Shown one piece after another: positions 35,724 to 43,958 of a stretch of 64,000 nucleotides of DNA; the first letter of the stretch is position 1; every line of letters starts with the position of its first letter. A model generated the notes under the pieces. The model saw nothing but the letters and a program-made list of their open reading frames with translations, searched no databases and was not told the DNA's origin. This DNA is from Marinomonas hwangdonensis (GTDB lineage Bacteria > Pseudomonadota > Gammaproteobacteria > Pseudomonadales > Marinomonadaceae), in NCBI RefSeq assembly GCF_003721245.1, contig NZ_RIZG01000006.1, positions 124,001 through 188,000 of the forward strand. The letters run 5' to 3'. The position numbers and the translations under genes were made by a program.

Positions 35724-35731
35724 GGCGGGGA

Positions 35732-35760
35732 ATAATATGGCCAAGGAGCCCACTTGTCAA
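35732..35760 (-). promoter_or_regulatory. sigma-70 promoter of the yceD-rpmF-fab cluster
   Basis: On the minus strand a perfect -35 TTGACA (35755-35760) and -10 TATTAT (35732-35737) are separated by exactly 17 bases. Initiation is expected about 35723-35726, right at the yceD ATG (35721-35723), so the transcript would have virtually no leader. Confidence 0.75.
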
Positions 35761-35869
35761 AGTCTAACTGCCTTAAACACGTTTTTTTTCACTATCTTAA
35801 GGCATTCTCGAACAAAAACAGTAAAATCCAGACCACCTTAGAACAAATGCATAAATAAGCAGGAACACC

Positions 35870-36472
35870 ATGAACAAAAAAATCATCTTAGGCTCATCAT
35901 CTGAATATCGTAAAACGCTGCTACAACGTTTACGCGTATCTTTCGAATGCCACTCGCCTAACATCGATGAAACGCCTTTATATCAAGAGTGCGCAACCGA
36001 TCTTGTAAAGCGACTTTCCATTGCCAAAGCATTCGCCGTTCACCATGATCGTCAACAGAAAGGTCTTGTAGAGGATACGGTAATCATTACCTCTGACCAA
36101 GTCGCCACCTTGCACGGAAACATTCTCGGCAAACCTCACACCGAAGAAAATGCCATAAAACAACTCACGACATTTAGTGGAGAGAAAGTCACCTTCTTAA
36201 CCGGCCTGTGTGTATTCGATCAACACACACAGACATATCAGTATAGCTTAAACGAATATTACGTTTACTTTAGGGATTTATCACCACGCGAGATTCAACA
36301 ATATATCTCAATCGAACAGCCTCTCGACTGTGCCGGCAGTTTTAAATGCGAAGGGCTCGGGGTCTGTTTATTTGAAAAAATGGAAGGAAACGATCCAAAC
36401 AGCTTAATTGGCCTACCACTTATCTCCTTATGCAGCCAACTCAGAGAACTAGGCATAAACCCTATTGGCTAA
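35870..36472 (+). CDS. yceF: Maf-family nucleotide pyrophosphatase (YceF-like)
   Basis: 200 residues. Maf signatures: ILGSSSEYRKTLLQRL at the N-terminus, NIDETP, the catalytic Asp in ITSDQVA, GKP, and a C-terminal EGLGVCLFEKMEGNDPNSLIGLPL block. It hydrolyses non-canonical nucleotides; the YceF subfamily prefers 7-methyl-GTP. It diverges from yceD, its usual neighbour. Its stop abuts the end of the convergent patatin gene without any gap. GCAGGAACACC serves as the ribosome site. Confidence 0.93.
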   Translation: MNKKIILGSSSEYRKTLLQRLRVSFECHSPNIDETPLYQECATDLVKRLSIAKAFAVHHDRQQKGLVEDTVIITSDQVATLHGNILGKPHTEENAIKQLTTFSGEKVTFLTGLCVFDQHTQTYQYSLNEYYVYFRDLSPREIQQYISIEQPLDCAGSFKCEGLGVCLFEKMEGNDPNSLIGLPLISLCSQLRELGINPIG

Positions 36473-37399
36473 TTAATTCCCTTTGGGGAACGAATAATAA
36501 TTCGAAGTCGGCGACTCCAACCCATCTAGCGCTTTGAGAGTAACGTCATACCCAAAGTCGATTAACTCTTTGGCGCGCCAAAACTCATAAAAACCAGAAA
36601 TGTCTTTTGGTATGGAGATCAACAAATCAGGCGGATAACCCGCTAACTTGTATTGCGTTAGGGACTCCTGCATCGTTTCAAACATCATGTTAATGGTTTG
36701 AAGCCTTCCCCAACTTTCTGGCGAATATTCTGCCTCCTCACTTTCAGACTCACTGCCCTTTGAAAAAAAACCTTTCGCACTTTGCCACCAAGCAGGGGCA
36801 GCAAAACGATTTTCTGATTCGTCTTGCGCAATGCCCTCTGCAGCACCATTCAAGTCCACAGCCACAATATAGTCAGCCCCCGCAGGCACACAGGGAATAA
36901 TAGGTAGAGGATTAAGCACACCGCCATCCACGTACATACGGCCATTAAGCAACACCGGCGACACAATAGACGGAATCGCTGACGACGCTCGCATAGCACT
37001 GATTAAATCACCCTGCTGAAACCAAAACTCTTTTTGCTTTAATAAATCAACAGCAATCGAGGTATAACTGATGGGTAATGACTCAATCGCAACATCGCCA
37101 ATAATATTTTTAATCTTCTCGAAAAAACGATCGCCTTTGAGATATCCACCGTTCGAAAAAGACATGTCCAATAACCGCACCAAACCCACCCGATCAAGGG
37201 ATTCCGCCCACTCACGGTATTCTTGCAATTTGCCTGCTGCAAACACCCCACCAACAATAGCACCAATCGAACAACCAGATACGCTAACAATTTCATAACC
37301 GCGAGCTTCGATCGCTTCAATTACGCCAATGTGTGCATTCCCTCTAGCCGCGCCACTACCCAACACCAAGGCCACTGTTTTTTTGCTACTCACAAACAA
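36473..37399 (-). CDS. patatin-like phospholipase, RssA-type
   Basis: 308 residues. ALVLGSGAARGNAHIGVIEA is the oxyanion loop; the nucleophile Ser is in GCSIGAIVGG (about residue 43), and the catalytic Asp is in VDGGVLNPLPI. No signal peptide. The RssA/YchK group is conserved and cytoplasmic, with a poorly known lipid substrate. The C-terminal 100 residues, rich in acidic residues near 230, are variable. It converges on the Maf gene with no intergenic base. This is the second patatin in the window and is not close to the one at 11.9 kb. Confidence 0.88.
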   Translation of the reverse strand: MFVSSKKTVALVLGSGAARGNAHIGVIEAIEARGYEIVSVSGCSIGAIVGGVFAAGKLQEYREWAESLDRVGLVRLLDMSFSNGGYLKGDRFFEKIKNIIGDVAIESLPISYTSIAVDLLKQKEFWFQQGDLISAMRASSAIPSIVSPVLLNGRMYVDGGVLNPLPIIPCVPAGADYIVAVDLNGAAEGIAQDESENRFAAPAWWQSAKGFFSKGSESESEEAEYSPESWGRLQTINMMFETMQESLTQYKLAGYPPDLLISIPKDISGFYEFWRAKELIDFGYDVTLKALDGLESPTSNYYSFPKGN

Positions 37400-37466
37400 A
37401 ACCTACTCATCAAAAACCGCAATTAACAACATGACTGAATAAATACAAAATATAGCAGTAGAACAC

Positions 37467-38264
37467 TTACTGGGATGCGTAAACAAAAGAAATACGGTTT
37501 ACGCCCAGCGACTCTACCCCTAGGTCAGCCACATTAATGAAACGCACCTTATCCCTTAGTTGATCCCCCAAACCCGCTTGGATCTGCTGGATAAGCTGAT
37601 CGCCCGACTCAATCGCATTGGTGATACCGGTTTTTTTGCTTGTCACAAAGCCGATAACTTTTTGATCCTCTGGCAAATCCCTCACAAAACGACGAATTCT
37701 GGGGGTGTCTTGCGCATCCATCTGAGCCACTATATTGAATTCCGTGCCATAGGACTCAGCCGATTTCACCTCATCAATTCTAACCATGACATCACCAGCA
37801 CCGCGACGATTTATGTACAGTGTTTGGTAAAGCTCTTGCTGGTCTTTTACCACCAACAAGTATTGATTTTGATCCGCACCATTTAATAAGTAATCGTTAA
37901 AAAAATCATTTGCCCAAGCATTCCCGCTTCCACAAGCACGACTTTCACACTCAAATAAAATGGTACGATTTTTGGTTAGCATTTGGGCACGGTAGTGAGC
38001 AAAAATAGCCGTAAGATCAGCACTTCTATTAATTTTATGCAAGGAAGTTAAATAGTCGCCTTGAACCCGAATAACAGACTCAGGCTCCCAACCGCGACCA
38101 GAACGGCCAATTTTACCCAGTGGAACACTCACCCACTCTTCTGCCTGAGAACGGCTTTTAACAAGCTGAGCGTCTCTGTACGGCTCAATGGTTAAGATAT
38201 TTGCAAAAGAAAAACTGCTTATCGTAGCCAATAGTGATAACGCTATTATATGTCGTTTCGCCAT
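37467..38264 (-). CDS. DUF4892 periplasmic protein
   Basis: 265 residues from the ATG at 38264, which has AAAGGAAAA upstream. A clear signal peptide (IIALSLLATISSFSFA) is followed by a mature domain beginning about residue 23 that matches DUF4892: EPYRDAQLVKS, a RACGSGNAWAN cysteine pair with ECES, and a YLLVVKDQQ strand. Predicted to be periplasmic. The C-terminal part resembles OmpA-like peptidoglycan-associated folds only loosely. Function is unknown; 39 bases separate it from an upstream hydrolase gene. Confidence 0.8.
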   Translation of the reverse strand: MAKRHIIALSLLATISSFSFANILTIEPYRDAQLVKSRSQAEEWVSVPLGKIGRSGRGWEPESVIRVQGDYLTSLHKINRSADLTAIFAHYRAQMLTKNRTILFECESRACGSGNAWANDFFNDYLLNGADQNQYLLVVKDQQELYQTLYINRRGAGDVMVRIDEVKSAESYGTEFNIVAQMDAQDTPRIRRFVRDLPEDQKVIGFVTSKKTGITNAIESGDQLIQQIQAGLGDQLRDKVRFINVADLGVESLGVNRISFVYASQ

Positions 38265-38303
38265 GTCATTTTCCTTTAGCCTCAACGAGGTCGGTGTTCT
38301 GCA

Positions 38304-39167
38304 TTAGTTTTGATTGATGAAGCGCTGAATTTCATTTGCAACAGAAAGACAGGTTTCTGGCTCAAGATGAAAATGATGATTTCCCTCTAACCATTTCAAA
38401 GTAATCCATGGAAACTGAGCCGCTCGCTCTTTTACAAACTTAGGTGTATTACGATACACCCCTTCTTTGGCGACAAGCGCAAGTGTTGGACACTTTATTT
38501 CACCAATAAAAGCGTCAACACTCTCCTCATCCATACGAAAAGGAGACGGGAATGTTAGCTTACCGTCATGCCGCCAACGCCATGTTCCATCACCATCCTC
38601 ATAGGCTCCTCGCTCAACCAAAAAAGCCGACGCAGATTTAGATAGCGAAGTAAAACCATCCATTCTAGCCAACACCATGGCTTCTTTTGATGAGTAATGG
38701 GTTGCTCTGTCAGGGCGAAACTTCGCCATTTTGTTGACCGCACGTTGCAAGGTCACAACTCGATCCGAAGGATGGCCACTTAGTGGCCCCATATTGTCCA
38801 AAACGATCAAGCCGCGTACTTTATCAGGCGCAATCGCCGCGACAAGCATGGCAACCGCCCCACCCATACTATGCCCAATCAGCCAAACACTTTGCTTTGA
38901 CTGATTCAAAACCGAAACCACATCCAAAGCATGATCCCACAGATGGTAAAAACAGCCTGCTGGGCGATGCTGAGACAACCCGTGGCCCGCAAGGTCTAAA
39001 GCAACATGGGAATAATCTGACAAATAAGGGGACAAGCTGGAAAAACTGCCCGCATTGTCTAACCAGCCATGTAACGAGATAACTTTAAGCGCCATTGTTT
39101 TTTTGGGTAACCATTGCACACCCGCTATTTCTGTATGCGCCAGCCTGTAAACCACTTCATTTCCCAT
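38304..39167 (-). CDS. alpha/beta hydrolase
   Basis: 287 residues. The HGWLDNAGSF oxyanion segment, nucleophile serine in LIGHSMGGAVAML (about residue 98), and the C-terminal GNHHFHLE catalytic histidine define a complete alpha/beta hydrolase, similar to the MEST-like/epoxide-hydrolase group. It has no signal peptide. The substrate cannot be predicted. Same strand as the DUF4892 gene downstream. Confidence 0.88.
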   Translation of the reverse strand: MGNEVVYRLAHTEIAGVQWLPKKTMALKVISLHGWLDNAGSFSSLSPYLSDYSHVALDLAGHGLSQHRPAGCFYHLWDHALDVVSVLNQSKQSVWLIGHSMGGAVAMLVAAIAPDKVRGLIVLDNMGPLSGHPSDRVVTLQRAVNKMAKFRPDRATHYSSKEAMVLARMDGFTSLSKSASAFLVERGAYEDGDGTWRWRHDGKLTFPSPFRMDEESVDAFIGEIKCPTLALVAKEGVYRNTPKFVKERAAQFPWITLKWLEGNHHFHLEPETCLSVANEIQRFINQN

Positions 39168-39223
39168 CGATATGCATTACCAACCAATTAAATTAAAAAT
39201 GTATCTTAAGCTATTGCTCCCCT

Positions 39224-39703
39224 CTAAGAAGGAGAAACACGCCATTTAAATTGACAACAAGCAGCGGCAAACAGTTCCCCTTCAACAGCAACTAGGGTCG
39301 CCGTTGTCATGGCAAAATTGATCGGCAAAGGCTCATCGACTAAATAATTCACAAACTGTTGAGCGAAAGGCTGATGAGTCACTAATAAAACAGAATGATA
39401 TGGCTGGTCATTAAGCCAAGCAGCCACTGCCATTGGTTGACCGTCCGGTGTTATCAATGACAAGTCTTCAAAGCTGGACGCCGCGTCCAGCCCAGCCAAA
39501 AAAACCTTCGCTGTCTGTTGTGCACGAACATAAGGACTAACAAACACCTTATCGAATAACAGATTTTTCTCACGAAAAGCGGCTGCCGCCGCTTTGACCT
39601 CGACTATGCCTAACTCAGTTAATTCACGAAGTTCATCCTGATCATAACCGTAAGGCGCCGCATTTCCATGGCGAAGCACATACAAACGCTTAGACTTCGT
39701 CAT
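39224..39703 (-). CDS. sixA: phosphohistidine phosphatase SixA
   Basis: 159 residues of the histidine phosphatase (phosphoglycerate-mutase-like) fold: N-terminal VLRHGNAAP with the phospho-accepting histidine, VSPYVRAQQT with the second arginine, and LLVTHQPFAQQF with the C-terminal histidine. SixA removes phosphate from phosphohistidine, for example in phosphorelay or PTS proteins. It overlaps the DUF4389 gene by 14 bases and follows gpsA, the neighbourhood known in Pseudomonas. Confidence 0.92.
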   Translation of the reverse strand: MTKSKRLYVLRHGNAAPYGYDQDELRELTELGIVEVKAAAAAFREKNLLFDKVFVSPYVRAQQTAKVFLAGLDAASSFEDLSLITPDGQPMAVAAWLNDQPYHSVLLVTHQPFAQQFVNYLVDEPLPINFAMTTATLVAVEGELFAAACCQFKWRVSPS

Positions 39704-39974
39704 CGGCGTCTACCTGAGGCCATGGTTGAAATGGGAAAGGCTTCTCTTCCGTTGCAAAAGACAAGAAAGAGAATATTTGACCAAGAAATAAAGCCACACT
39801 TTTAAGCCAAGAAGATAAAGTGACCGGCTCTGAACTCATCACCAATTTCAGCAAACCTACGATAACCAGTAAGACACCAAACACGGTAATGGCAATGTTT
39901 AACACTACCCAATACAAAAACATAAAGATAACTCGAAACCAAAAACCTTGATTTGCATAACCCGGCTTAGACAT
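39690..39974 (-). CDS. DUF4389 membrane protein
   Basis: 94 residues from the ATG at 39974, which has AGGAGAA upstream; the frame extends further to 40007. Two hydrophobic segments (about 10-50) carry RVIFMFLYWVVLNIA, typical of DUF4389, followed by LGQIFSFLSFATEEKPFPFQPWP. An inner-membrane protein of unknown role. It overlaps gpsA by eight bases and sixA by 14, so the three are translationally linked. Confidence 0.87.
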   Translation of the reverse strand: MSKPGYANQGFWFRVIFMFLYWVVLNIAITVFGVLLVIVGLLKLVMSSEPVTLSSWLKSVALFLGQIFSFLSFATEEKPFPFQPWPQVDADDEV

Positions 39975-40995
39975 TGCTATTCTCCTCACTTGTCGCAAAT
40001 TCGACATCCCATTTTTGCTCCCCTGTCATCATTGAACCAATCAATGACTCCAGCTTGGCACCCTCGAACAATAATTTAGAAAGACCTTCTGCTAATGGCA
40101 TATACAGACCATGCTTTTTCGCTTCATCGACGACCATCTTGAGGGTATTAACCCCCTCAGCAACTTCACCGATACCGCCAATCGCCTCATCTAAATTTTG
40201 CCCAGAACCGATCGCAAAACCCACACGATAATTCCGACTTAGTGGCGATGTGCACGTGGCGATTAAATCACCCATCCCCGCCAACCCTAAAAAGGTCATC
40301 GGATTAGCACCAAAGTGAACGGCGAAACGACTCATTTCCGCCAAGCTTCGAGTCATAATCATCGACATGGTATTCTCACCCACATTTAACGCTTTGGCCA
40401 AACCGCAGACGATTGCGTAAATATTCTTCAACGCCCCAGCCAACTCCACCCCTGTGCTATCTCTATTTTCGTAAACACGAAAACTAGGGGACTTGAGCAA
40501 TTCAATAGCCCGTTGGCGAACTTGATCGTTGGCACTTGCAATCACGGTACCTGTCATCTGGCCTGCCGCAATCTCTTTCGCCAAATTAGGACCGCTCAAG
40601 ACGCCAATTTTTTGTGTCACAGAATTTCTACGAAGCACGTCGCTCATTAGCTCAAAACGATTGGGATTAAAGCCTTTAGTTGTGCTTATGAGTATTTTGT
40701 CTGCCGTTAACAAGGGTTCAATTCGCTGAACCACCTGTTCAAATGATTTTGAAGGAATGGACACGAATACCGTATCACTGTCCCGTATGGCTTGCTCTAA
40801 GTTACTGGTTGCGAGTAATTCTCTGTGCAGAGGCGCATCGGGTAAATAACGACTGTTAAGTCCCGTTAAATTAATTTCTTCCACCTGCTCTTCGTTACGC
40901 ATCCATTGACTGACTTGATGGCCATTTTTTACCATAATATTCGCTAAGGCCGTACCAAAACTACCACCGCCTAACACACACACTGAATGCTTCAT
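39967..40995 (-). CDS. gpsA: glycerol-3-phosphate dehydrogenase [NAD(P)+]
   Basis: 342 residues. It reduces dihydroxyacetone phosphate to sn-glycerol-3-phosphate, the backbone for phospholipids. NAD(P)-binding LGGGSFGTALA at the N-terminus, VSIPSK, SGPNLAKEIA, the catalytic lysine in GALKNIYAI and GLAGMGDLIATCTSPLSRNY are all in place. First gene of the gpsA-DUF4389-sixA set; selO lies 35 bases upstream on the same strand. Confidence 0.97.
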   Translation of the reverse strand: MKHSVCVLGGGSFGTALANIMVKNGHQVSQWMRNEEQVEEINLTGLNSRYLPDAPLHRELLATSNLEQAIRDSDTVFVSIPSKSFEQVVQRIEPLLTADKILISTTKGFNPNRFELMSDVLRRNSVTQKIGVLSGPNLAKEIAAGQMTGTVIASANDQVRQRAIELLKSPSFRVYENRDSTGVELAGALKNIYAIVCGLAKALNVGENTMSMIMTRSLAEMSRFAVHFGANPMTFLGLAGMGDLIATCTSPLSRNYRVGFAIGSGQNLDEAIGGIGEVAEGVNTLKMVVDEAKKHGLYMPLAEGLSKLLFEGAKLESLIGSMMTGEQKWDVEFATSEENSNV

Positions 40996-41030
40996 AATGC
41001 CTGTTTCTCTACCATTATCGTCTTACGTTT

Positions 41031-42452
41031 TTAAGATGAACAACTGACTTCTAACGACTTGCCCCATGATGGCGGCCTTTGTGCCAAGTATTCCGATTCT
41101 GGATGCTCTTCAAACGGATGGTTAAGCACGTTTAACAAACGCCTAAAGGGCAAATAGTCTCCGTGCTCAGCCGCTTGAATGGCGTCATGGGCCAAGTAGT
41201 TACGCAAAATAAACTTGGGATTAACTTGTAGCATTCGCTCACTGGTTTTTTGCCAATTTAGAGGCTGATCCAAGCGAGCTGATTGGTACTTAACCAACCA
41301 TTGGGCTAATCGATCCCGATCCACGACCTCATCAAGCAGGGTGTCAAAATGATCTTGCTTAATATGACTTAACAACCTAAAGAACACGCTGTAATCGAGT
41401 TTTTCCGCTGCTAAAAGTGTCAACAAGGATGGCAAAAGATCATGAAGTTGACGCGAGCTATTCAGCCCCATTTTCTCCATCATTAAGCAATCGTACTGTG
41501 TTTGAAGCTCTGGCTCATAGCATTGCAAAATCGCAATTAATTGATCTTTTTCTAAATGCTTTGAAAAACAGCGCATCAGACAATTGAGATTCCATAAGCC
41601 TACTCCCGGTTGACGGGAGAAAGCATATCGCCCTTCATGATCAGAATGATTGCACACCCAATCTGGCTCATAATCTTCCATAAACCCATAAGGGCCATAG
41701 TCAATCGTTTCACCCGTAATAGAAAAATTGTCTGTATTCATTACGCCATGCTGAAACCCTAACGCTTGCCATTTTGCAATCATACGGGCTGTGCGTTTGA
41801 CGACTTCGATCAACATGCTTTCCAGCGGCGAATCTGTCGCTTGGCACTCGGGGTAAAAATGCGTCAAACAATACGCAATAAGTTGATCAAGCTCAGTCTG
41901 CTTACCCTGATAAAAAAAGTATTCAAAGTGACCAAAACGGACGTGCCCTTGCGCAACTCTCAACAGCATGGCGCCAGCTTCAGGCGTTTCACGATAGACG
42001 GCTTGGCGACTGTCGTACAAAGCCAGTGCGCGTGAAGAAGGGACAGACAAGGCCGTCATCGCTTCACCCGCTAAATATTCACGAATACAAGAACGCAATA
42101 CGGCGCGACCATCACCACGACGAGAATAAGGCGTTGGGCCCGCCCCCTTCATATGTAAATCATAAAGCAAGCCATTTGCACCGCGAACTTCGCCTAACAA
42201 GACACCTCGACCATCACCTAACTGCGGTGAGAAGCCACCAAACTGGTGACCTGCGTAAACCATGCTAAGCGCGTCAGGAATGACCTTATCGCCACACAGT
42301 AAAGACTTTGTAAGTGGGGATTTGATATCAACAGAAAGAAAAGCAGCAAGGGGCTGATTAAACTCAACCAATCGCTGCTCTATCAGTGGCTGGATTTGGG
42401 TTTTCGACGAAAACCCAGCACCCAGATTTGCATAATTATGTTCTAATTTCAT
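41031..42452 (-). CDS. selO: protein adenylyltransferase SelO (YdiU)
   Basis: 473 residues, near the E. coli YdiU length. A pseudokinase-fold enzyme that transfers AMP to protein hydroxyls. Visible motifs: AGHQFGGFSPQLGDGRGVLLGEV, LHMKGAGPTPYSRRGDGRAVL with ATP-contact residues, REYLAGEAMTALSVPSSRAL, and the metal-binding GVMNTDNFSITGETIDYGPYGF. The C-terminal NPKFILRNYLA block is typical. It ends without a cysteine-lined selenocysteine site of the animal form other than a C-terminal CSS. Its downstream neighbour gpsA is close. Confidence 0.94.
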   Translation of the reverse strand: MKLEHNYANLGAGFSSKTQIQPLIEQRLVEFNQPLAAFLSVDIKSPLTKSLLCGDKVIPDALSMVYAGHQFGGFSPQLGDGRGVLLGEVRGANGLLYDLHMKGAGPTPYSRRGDGRAVLRSCIREYLAGEAMTALSVPSSRALALYDSRQAVYRETPEAGAMLLRVAQGHVRFGHFEYFFYQGKQTELDQLIAYCLTHFYPECQATDSPLESMLIEVVKRTARMIAKWQALGFQHGVMNTDNFSITGETIDYGPYGFMEDYEPDWVCNHSDHEGRYAFSRQPGVGLWNLNCLMRCFSKHLEKDQLIAILQCYEPELQTQYDCLMMEKMGLNSSRQLHDLLPSLLTLLAAEKLDYSVFFRLLSHIKQDHFDTLLDEVVDRDRLAQWLVKYQSARLDQPLNWQKTSERMLQVNPKFILRNYLAHDAIQAAEHGDYLPFRRLLNVLNHPFEEHPESEYLAQRPPSWGKSLEVSCSS

Positions 42453-42480
42453 CTTATCTCACTATGAAAGTAAGCGATGA

Positions 42481-43848
42481 TTATTGAGACGTATTAACCA
42501 TATATTCACAGCGAATACTCTCACCAACCACTCTTTCAATTTCTGGAATCATAAAAGAATCATCTTCGCTGGCAAAACTCACCGATTTACCGACTTCACC
42601 CCCTCGACCAGTACGACCAATACGGTGTACATAATCTTCAGGGTCGTCCGGTAGAGAGTAATTCACAACCAATTCAACGTTGTCGACATGAATGCCTCGC
42701 CCTGCAACATCCGTAGCAACTAACACTTGAATGATGCCTTCTTTGAAGTTATTCAGTGTTTTAACACGCTTATCTTGAGCCACTTCGCCAGATAAAATGG
42801 CGCAGTTGATGTTAGCTTTGCGTAAACGCTCGTACAAATCACGCGTTTCATCACGTCGATTCACGAAAATAATCGTTCTTTGCCCACCATTTTCATTGAT
42901 CAACTGCCTAAGAACTGGCCACTTTTGATCGGCTTCAACGGTGTAGATGACTTGATCTATGTTTTGATTCGTTGCTTCTTTCGGCACCACAGACACTTCT
43001 TTTGGAATGTAAGTCCACTGTTGCGCCAACGCTTGAATGTCCTTAGGGAAAGTCGCACTGAATAGCATAGTTTGTCTAAGTTCTTTGTGCGGCGTCATTC
43101 GAATAATGCTTTTGACATCTGGTATAAAGCCCATTGACAACATGCGATCTGCTTCGTCCAAAACGAGACACTCCACTTTGCCCAGCTGAACTTTACGGCT
43201 TCGAGCAAAATCCAATAAACGACCCGGTGTCGCCACAAGAATATCGACATTTTCCGTTTCTAACGCAATTTTTTGCTTTTCATAACTCAAGCCACCCACC
43301 AAGGTGACAACGTTAAGATGACAATTAGAGGTTAGCTTTACCGCTTCATCGGCAATCTGCAAAGCCAACTCTCGTGTCGGAGCAATAATGAGTCCACGAG
43401 CAAAGTTATTCGGTCTTTTTTCTTCTAGTGGGTAATCTAGAAAATCACTAATCATGGCGACTAAAAATGCGGCTGTCTTACCGGTACCAGTTTGGGCCTG
43501 ACCTATGATGTCATAACCTTGTAGCGTCATTGGCAAGGTCTCGGCTTGAATTTCACTGCAATATTCAAATCCCATCTCAGCAATCGACTTTAATACACGG
43601 TCTGGTAAATTTAGGTCATGAAAACGCACCTTACCTTCCACTTCGGGAACAATAAAATCGTCAATGGACCACGCCTTTGCCTGAGACTTTTTGGGTGCGC
43701 TGGTTTCCGCTGCAGTATGTTCAACTTCAGTGCTTGCAGATGCCTCAATCGTATTTTCTTCATGACTTCTAGGACGTTTGCTTGGACGACGCGTACGCTT
43801 TGGTTTTGATGTTGTGGTTGATTGTGTTTCTTGAGTTTGGTTTTCCAT
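42481..43848 (-). CDS. rhlB: DEAD-box RNA helicase (RhlB-like)
   Basis: 455 residues. A basic, low-complexity N-terminal extension (about 1-60, KPKRTRRPSKRPRSHE) precedes the helicase core: Q motif EIQAETLP, motif I AQTGTGKT, Ia PTRELALQ, motif II DEAD, motif III SAT, then IV to VI ending in HRIGRTGRGG. The order and the C-terminal SxSFASEDDSFMIPEIE segment match RhlB, which in E. coli binds the RNA degradosome; other paralogues remain possible. Monocistronic. Confidence 0.88.
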   Translation of the reverse strand: MENQTQETQSTTTSKPKRTRRPSKRPRSHEENTIEASASTEVEHTAAETSAPKKSQAKAWSIDDFIVPEVEGKVRFHDLNLPDRVLKSIAEMGFEYCSEIQAETLPMTLQGYDIIGQAQTGTGKTAAFLVAMISDFLDYPLEEKRPNNFARGLIIAPTRELALQIADEAVKLTSNCHLNVVTLVGGLSYEKQKIALETENVDILVATPGRLLDFARSRKVQLGKVECLVLDEADRMLSMGFIPDVKSIIRMTPHKELRQTMLFSATFPKDIQALAQQWTYIPKEVSVVPKEATNQNIDQVIYTVEADQKWPVLRQLINENGGQRTIIFVNRRDETRDLYERLRKANINCAILSGEVAQDKRVKTLNNFKEGIIQVLVATDVAGRGIHVDNVELVVNYSLPDDPEDYVHRIGRTGRGGEVGKSVSFASEDDSFMIPEIERVVGESIRCEYMVNTSQ

Positions 43849-43958
43849 ATTGGAATCTATACGCTTCTATTGTTTTTTAAAGTGAATGTTCTATCGGGAG
43901 AGTGTACCTAATTGATGAGGCTTTATCACCCGCTTTGTTGCAGCACCCTTACAAGACA

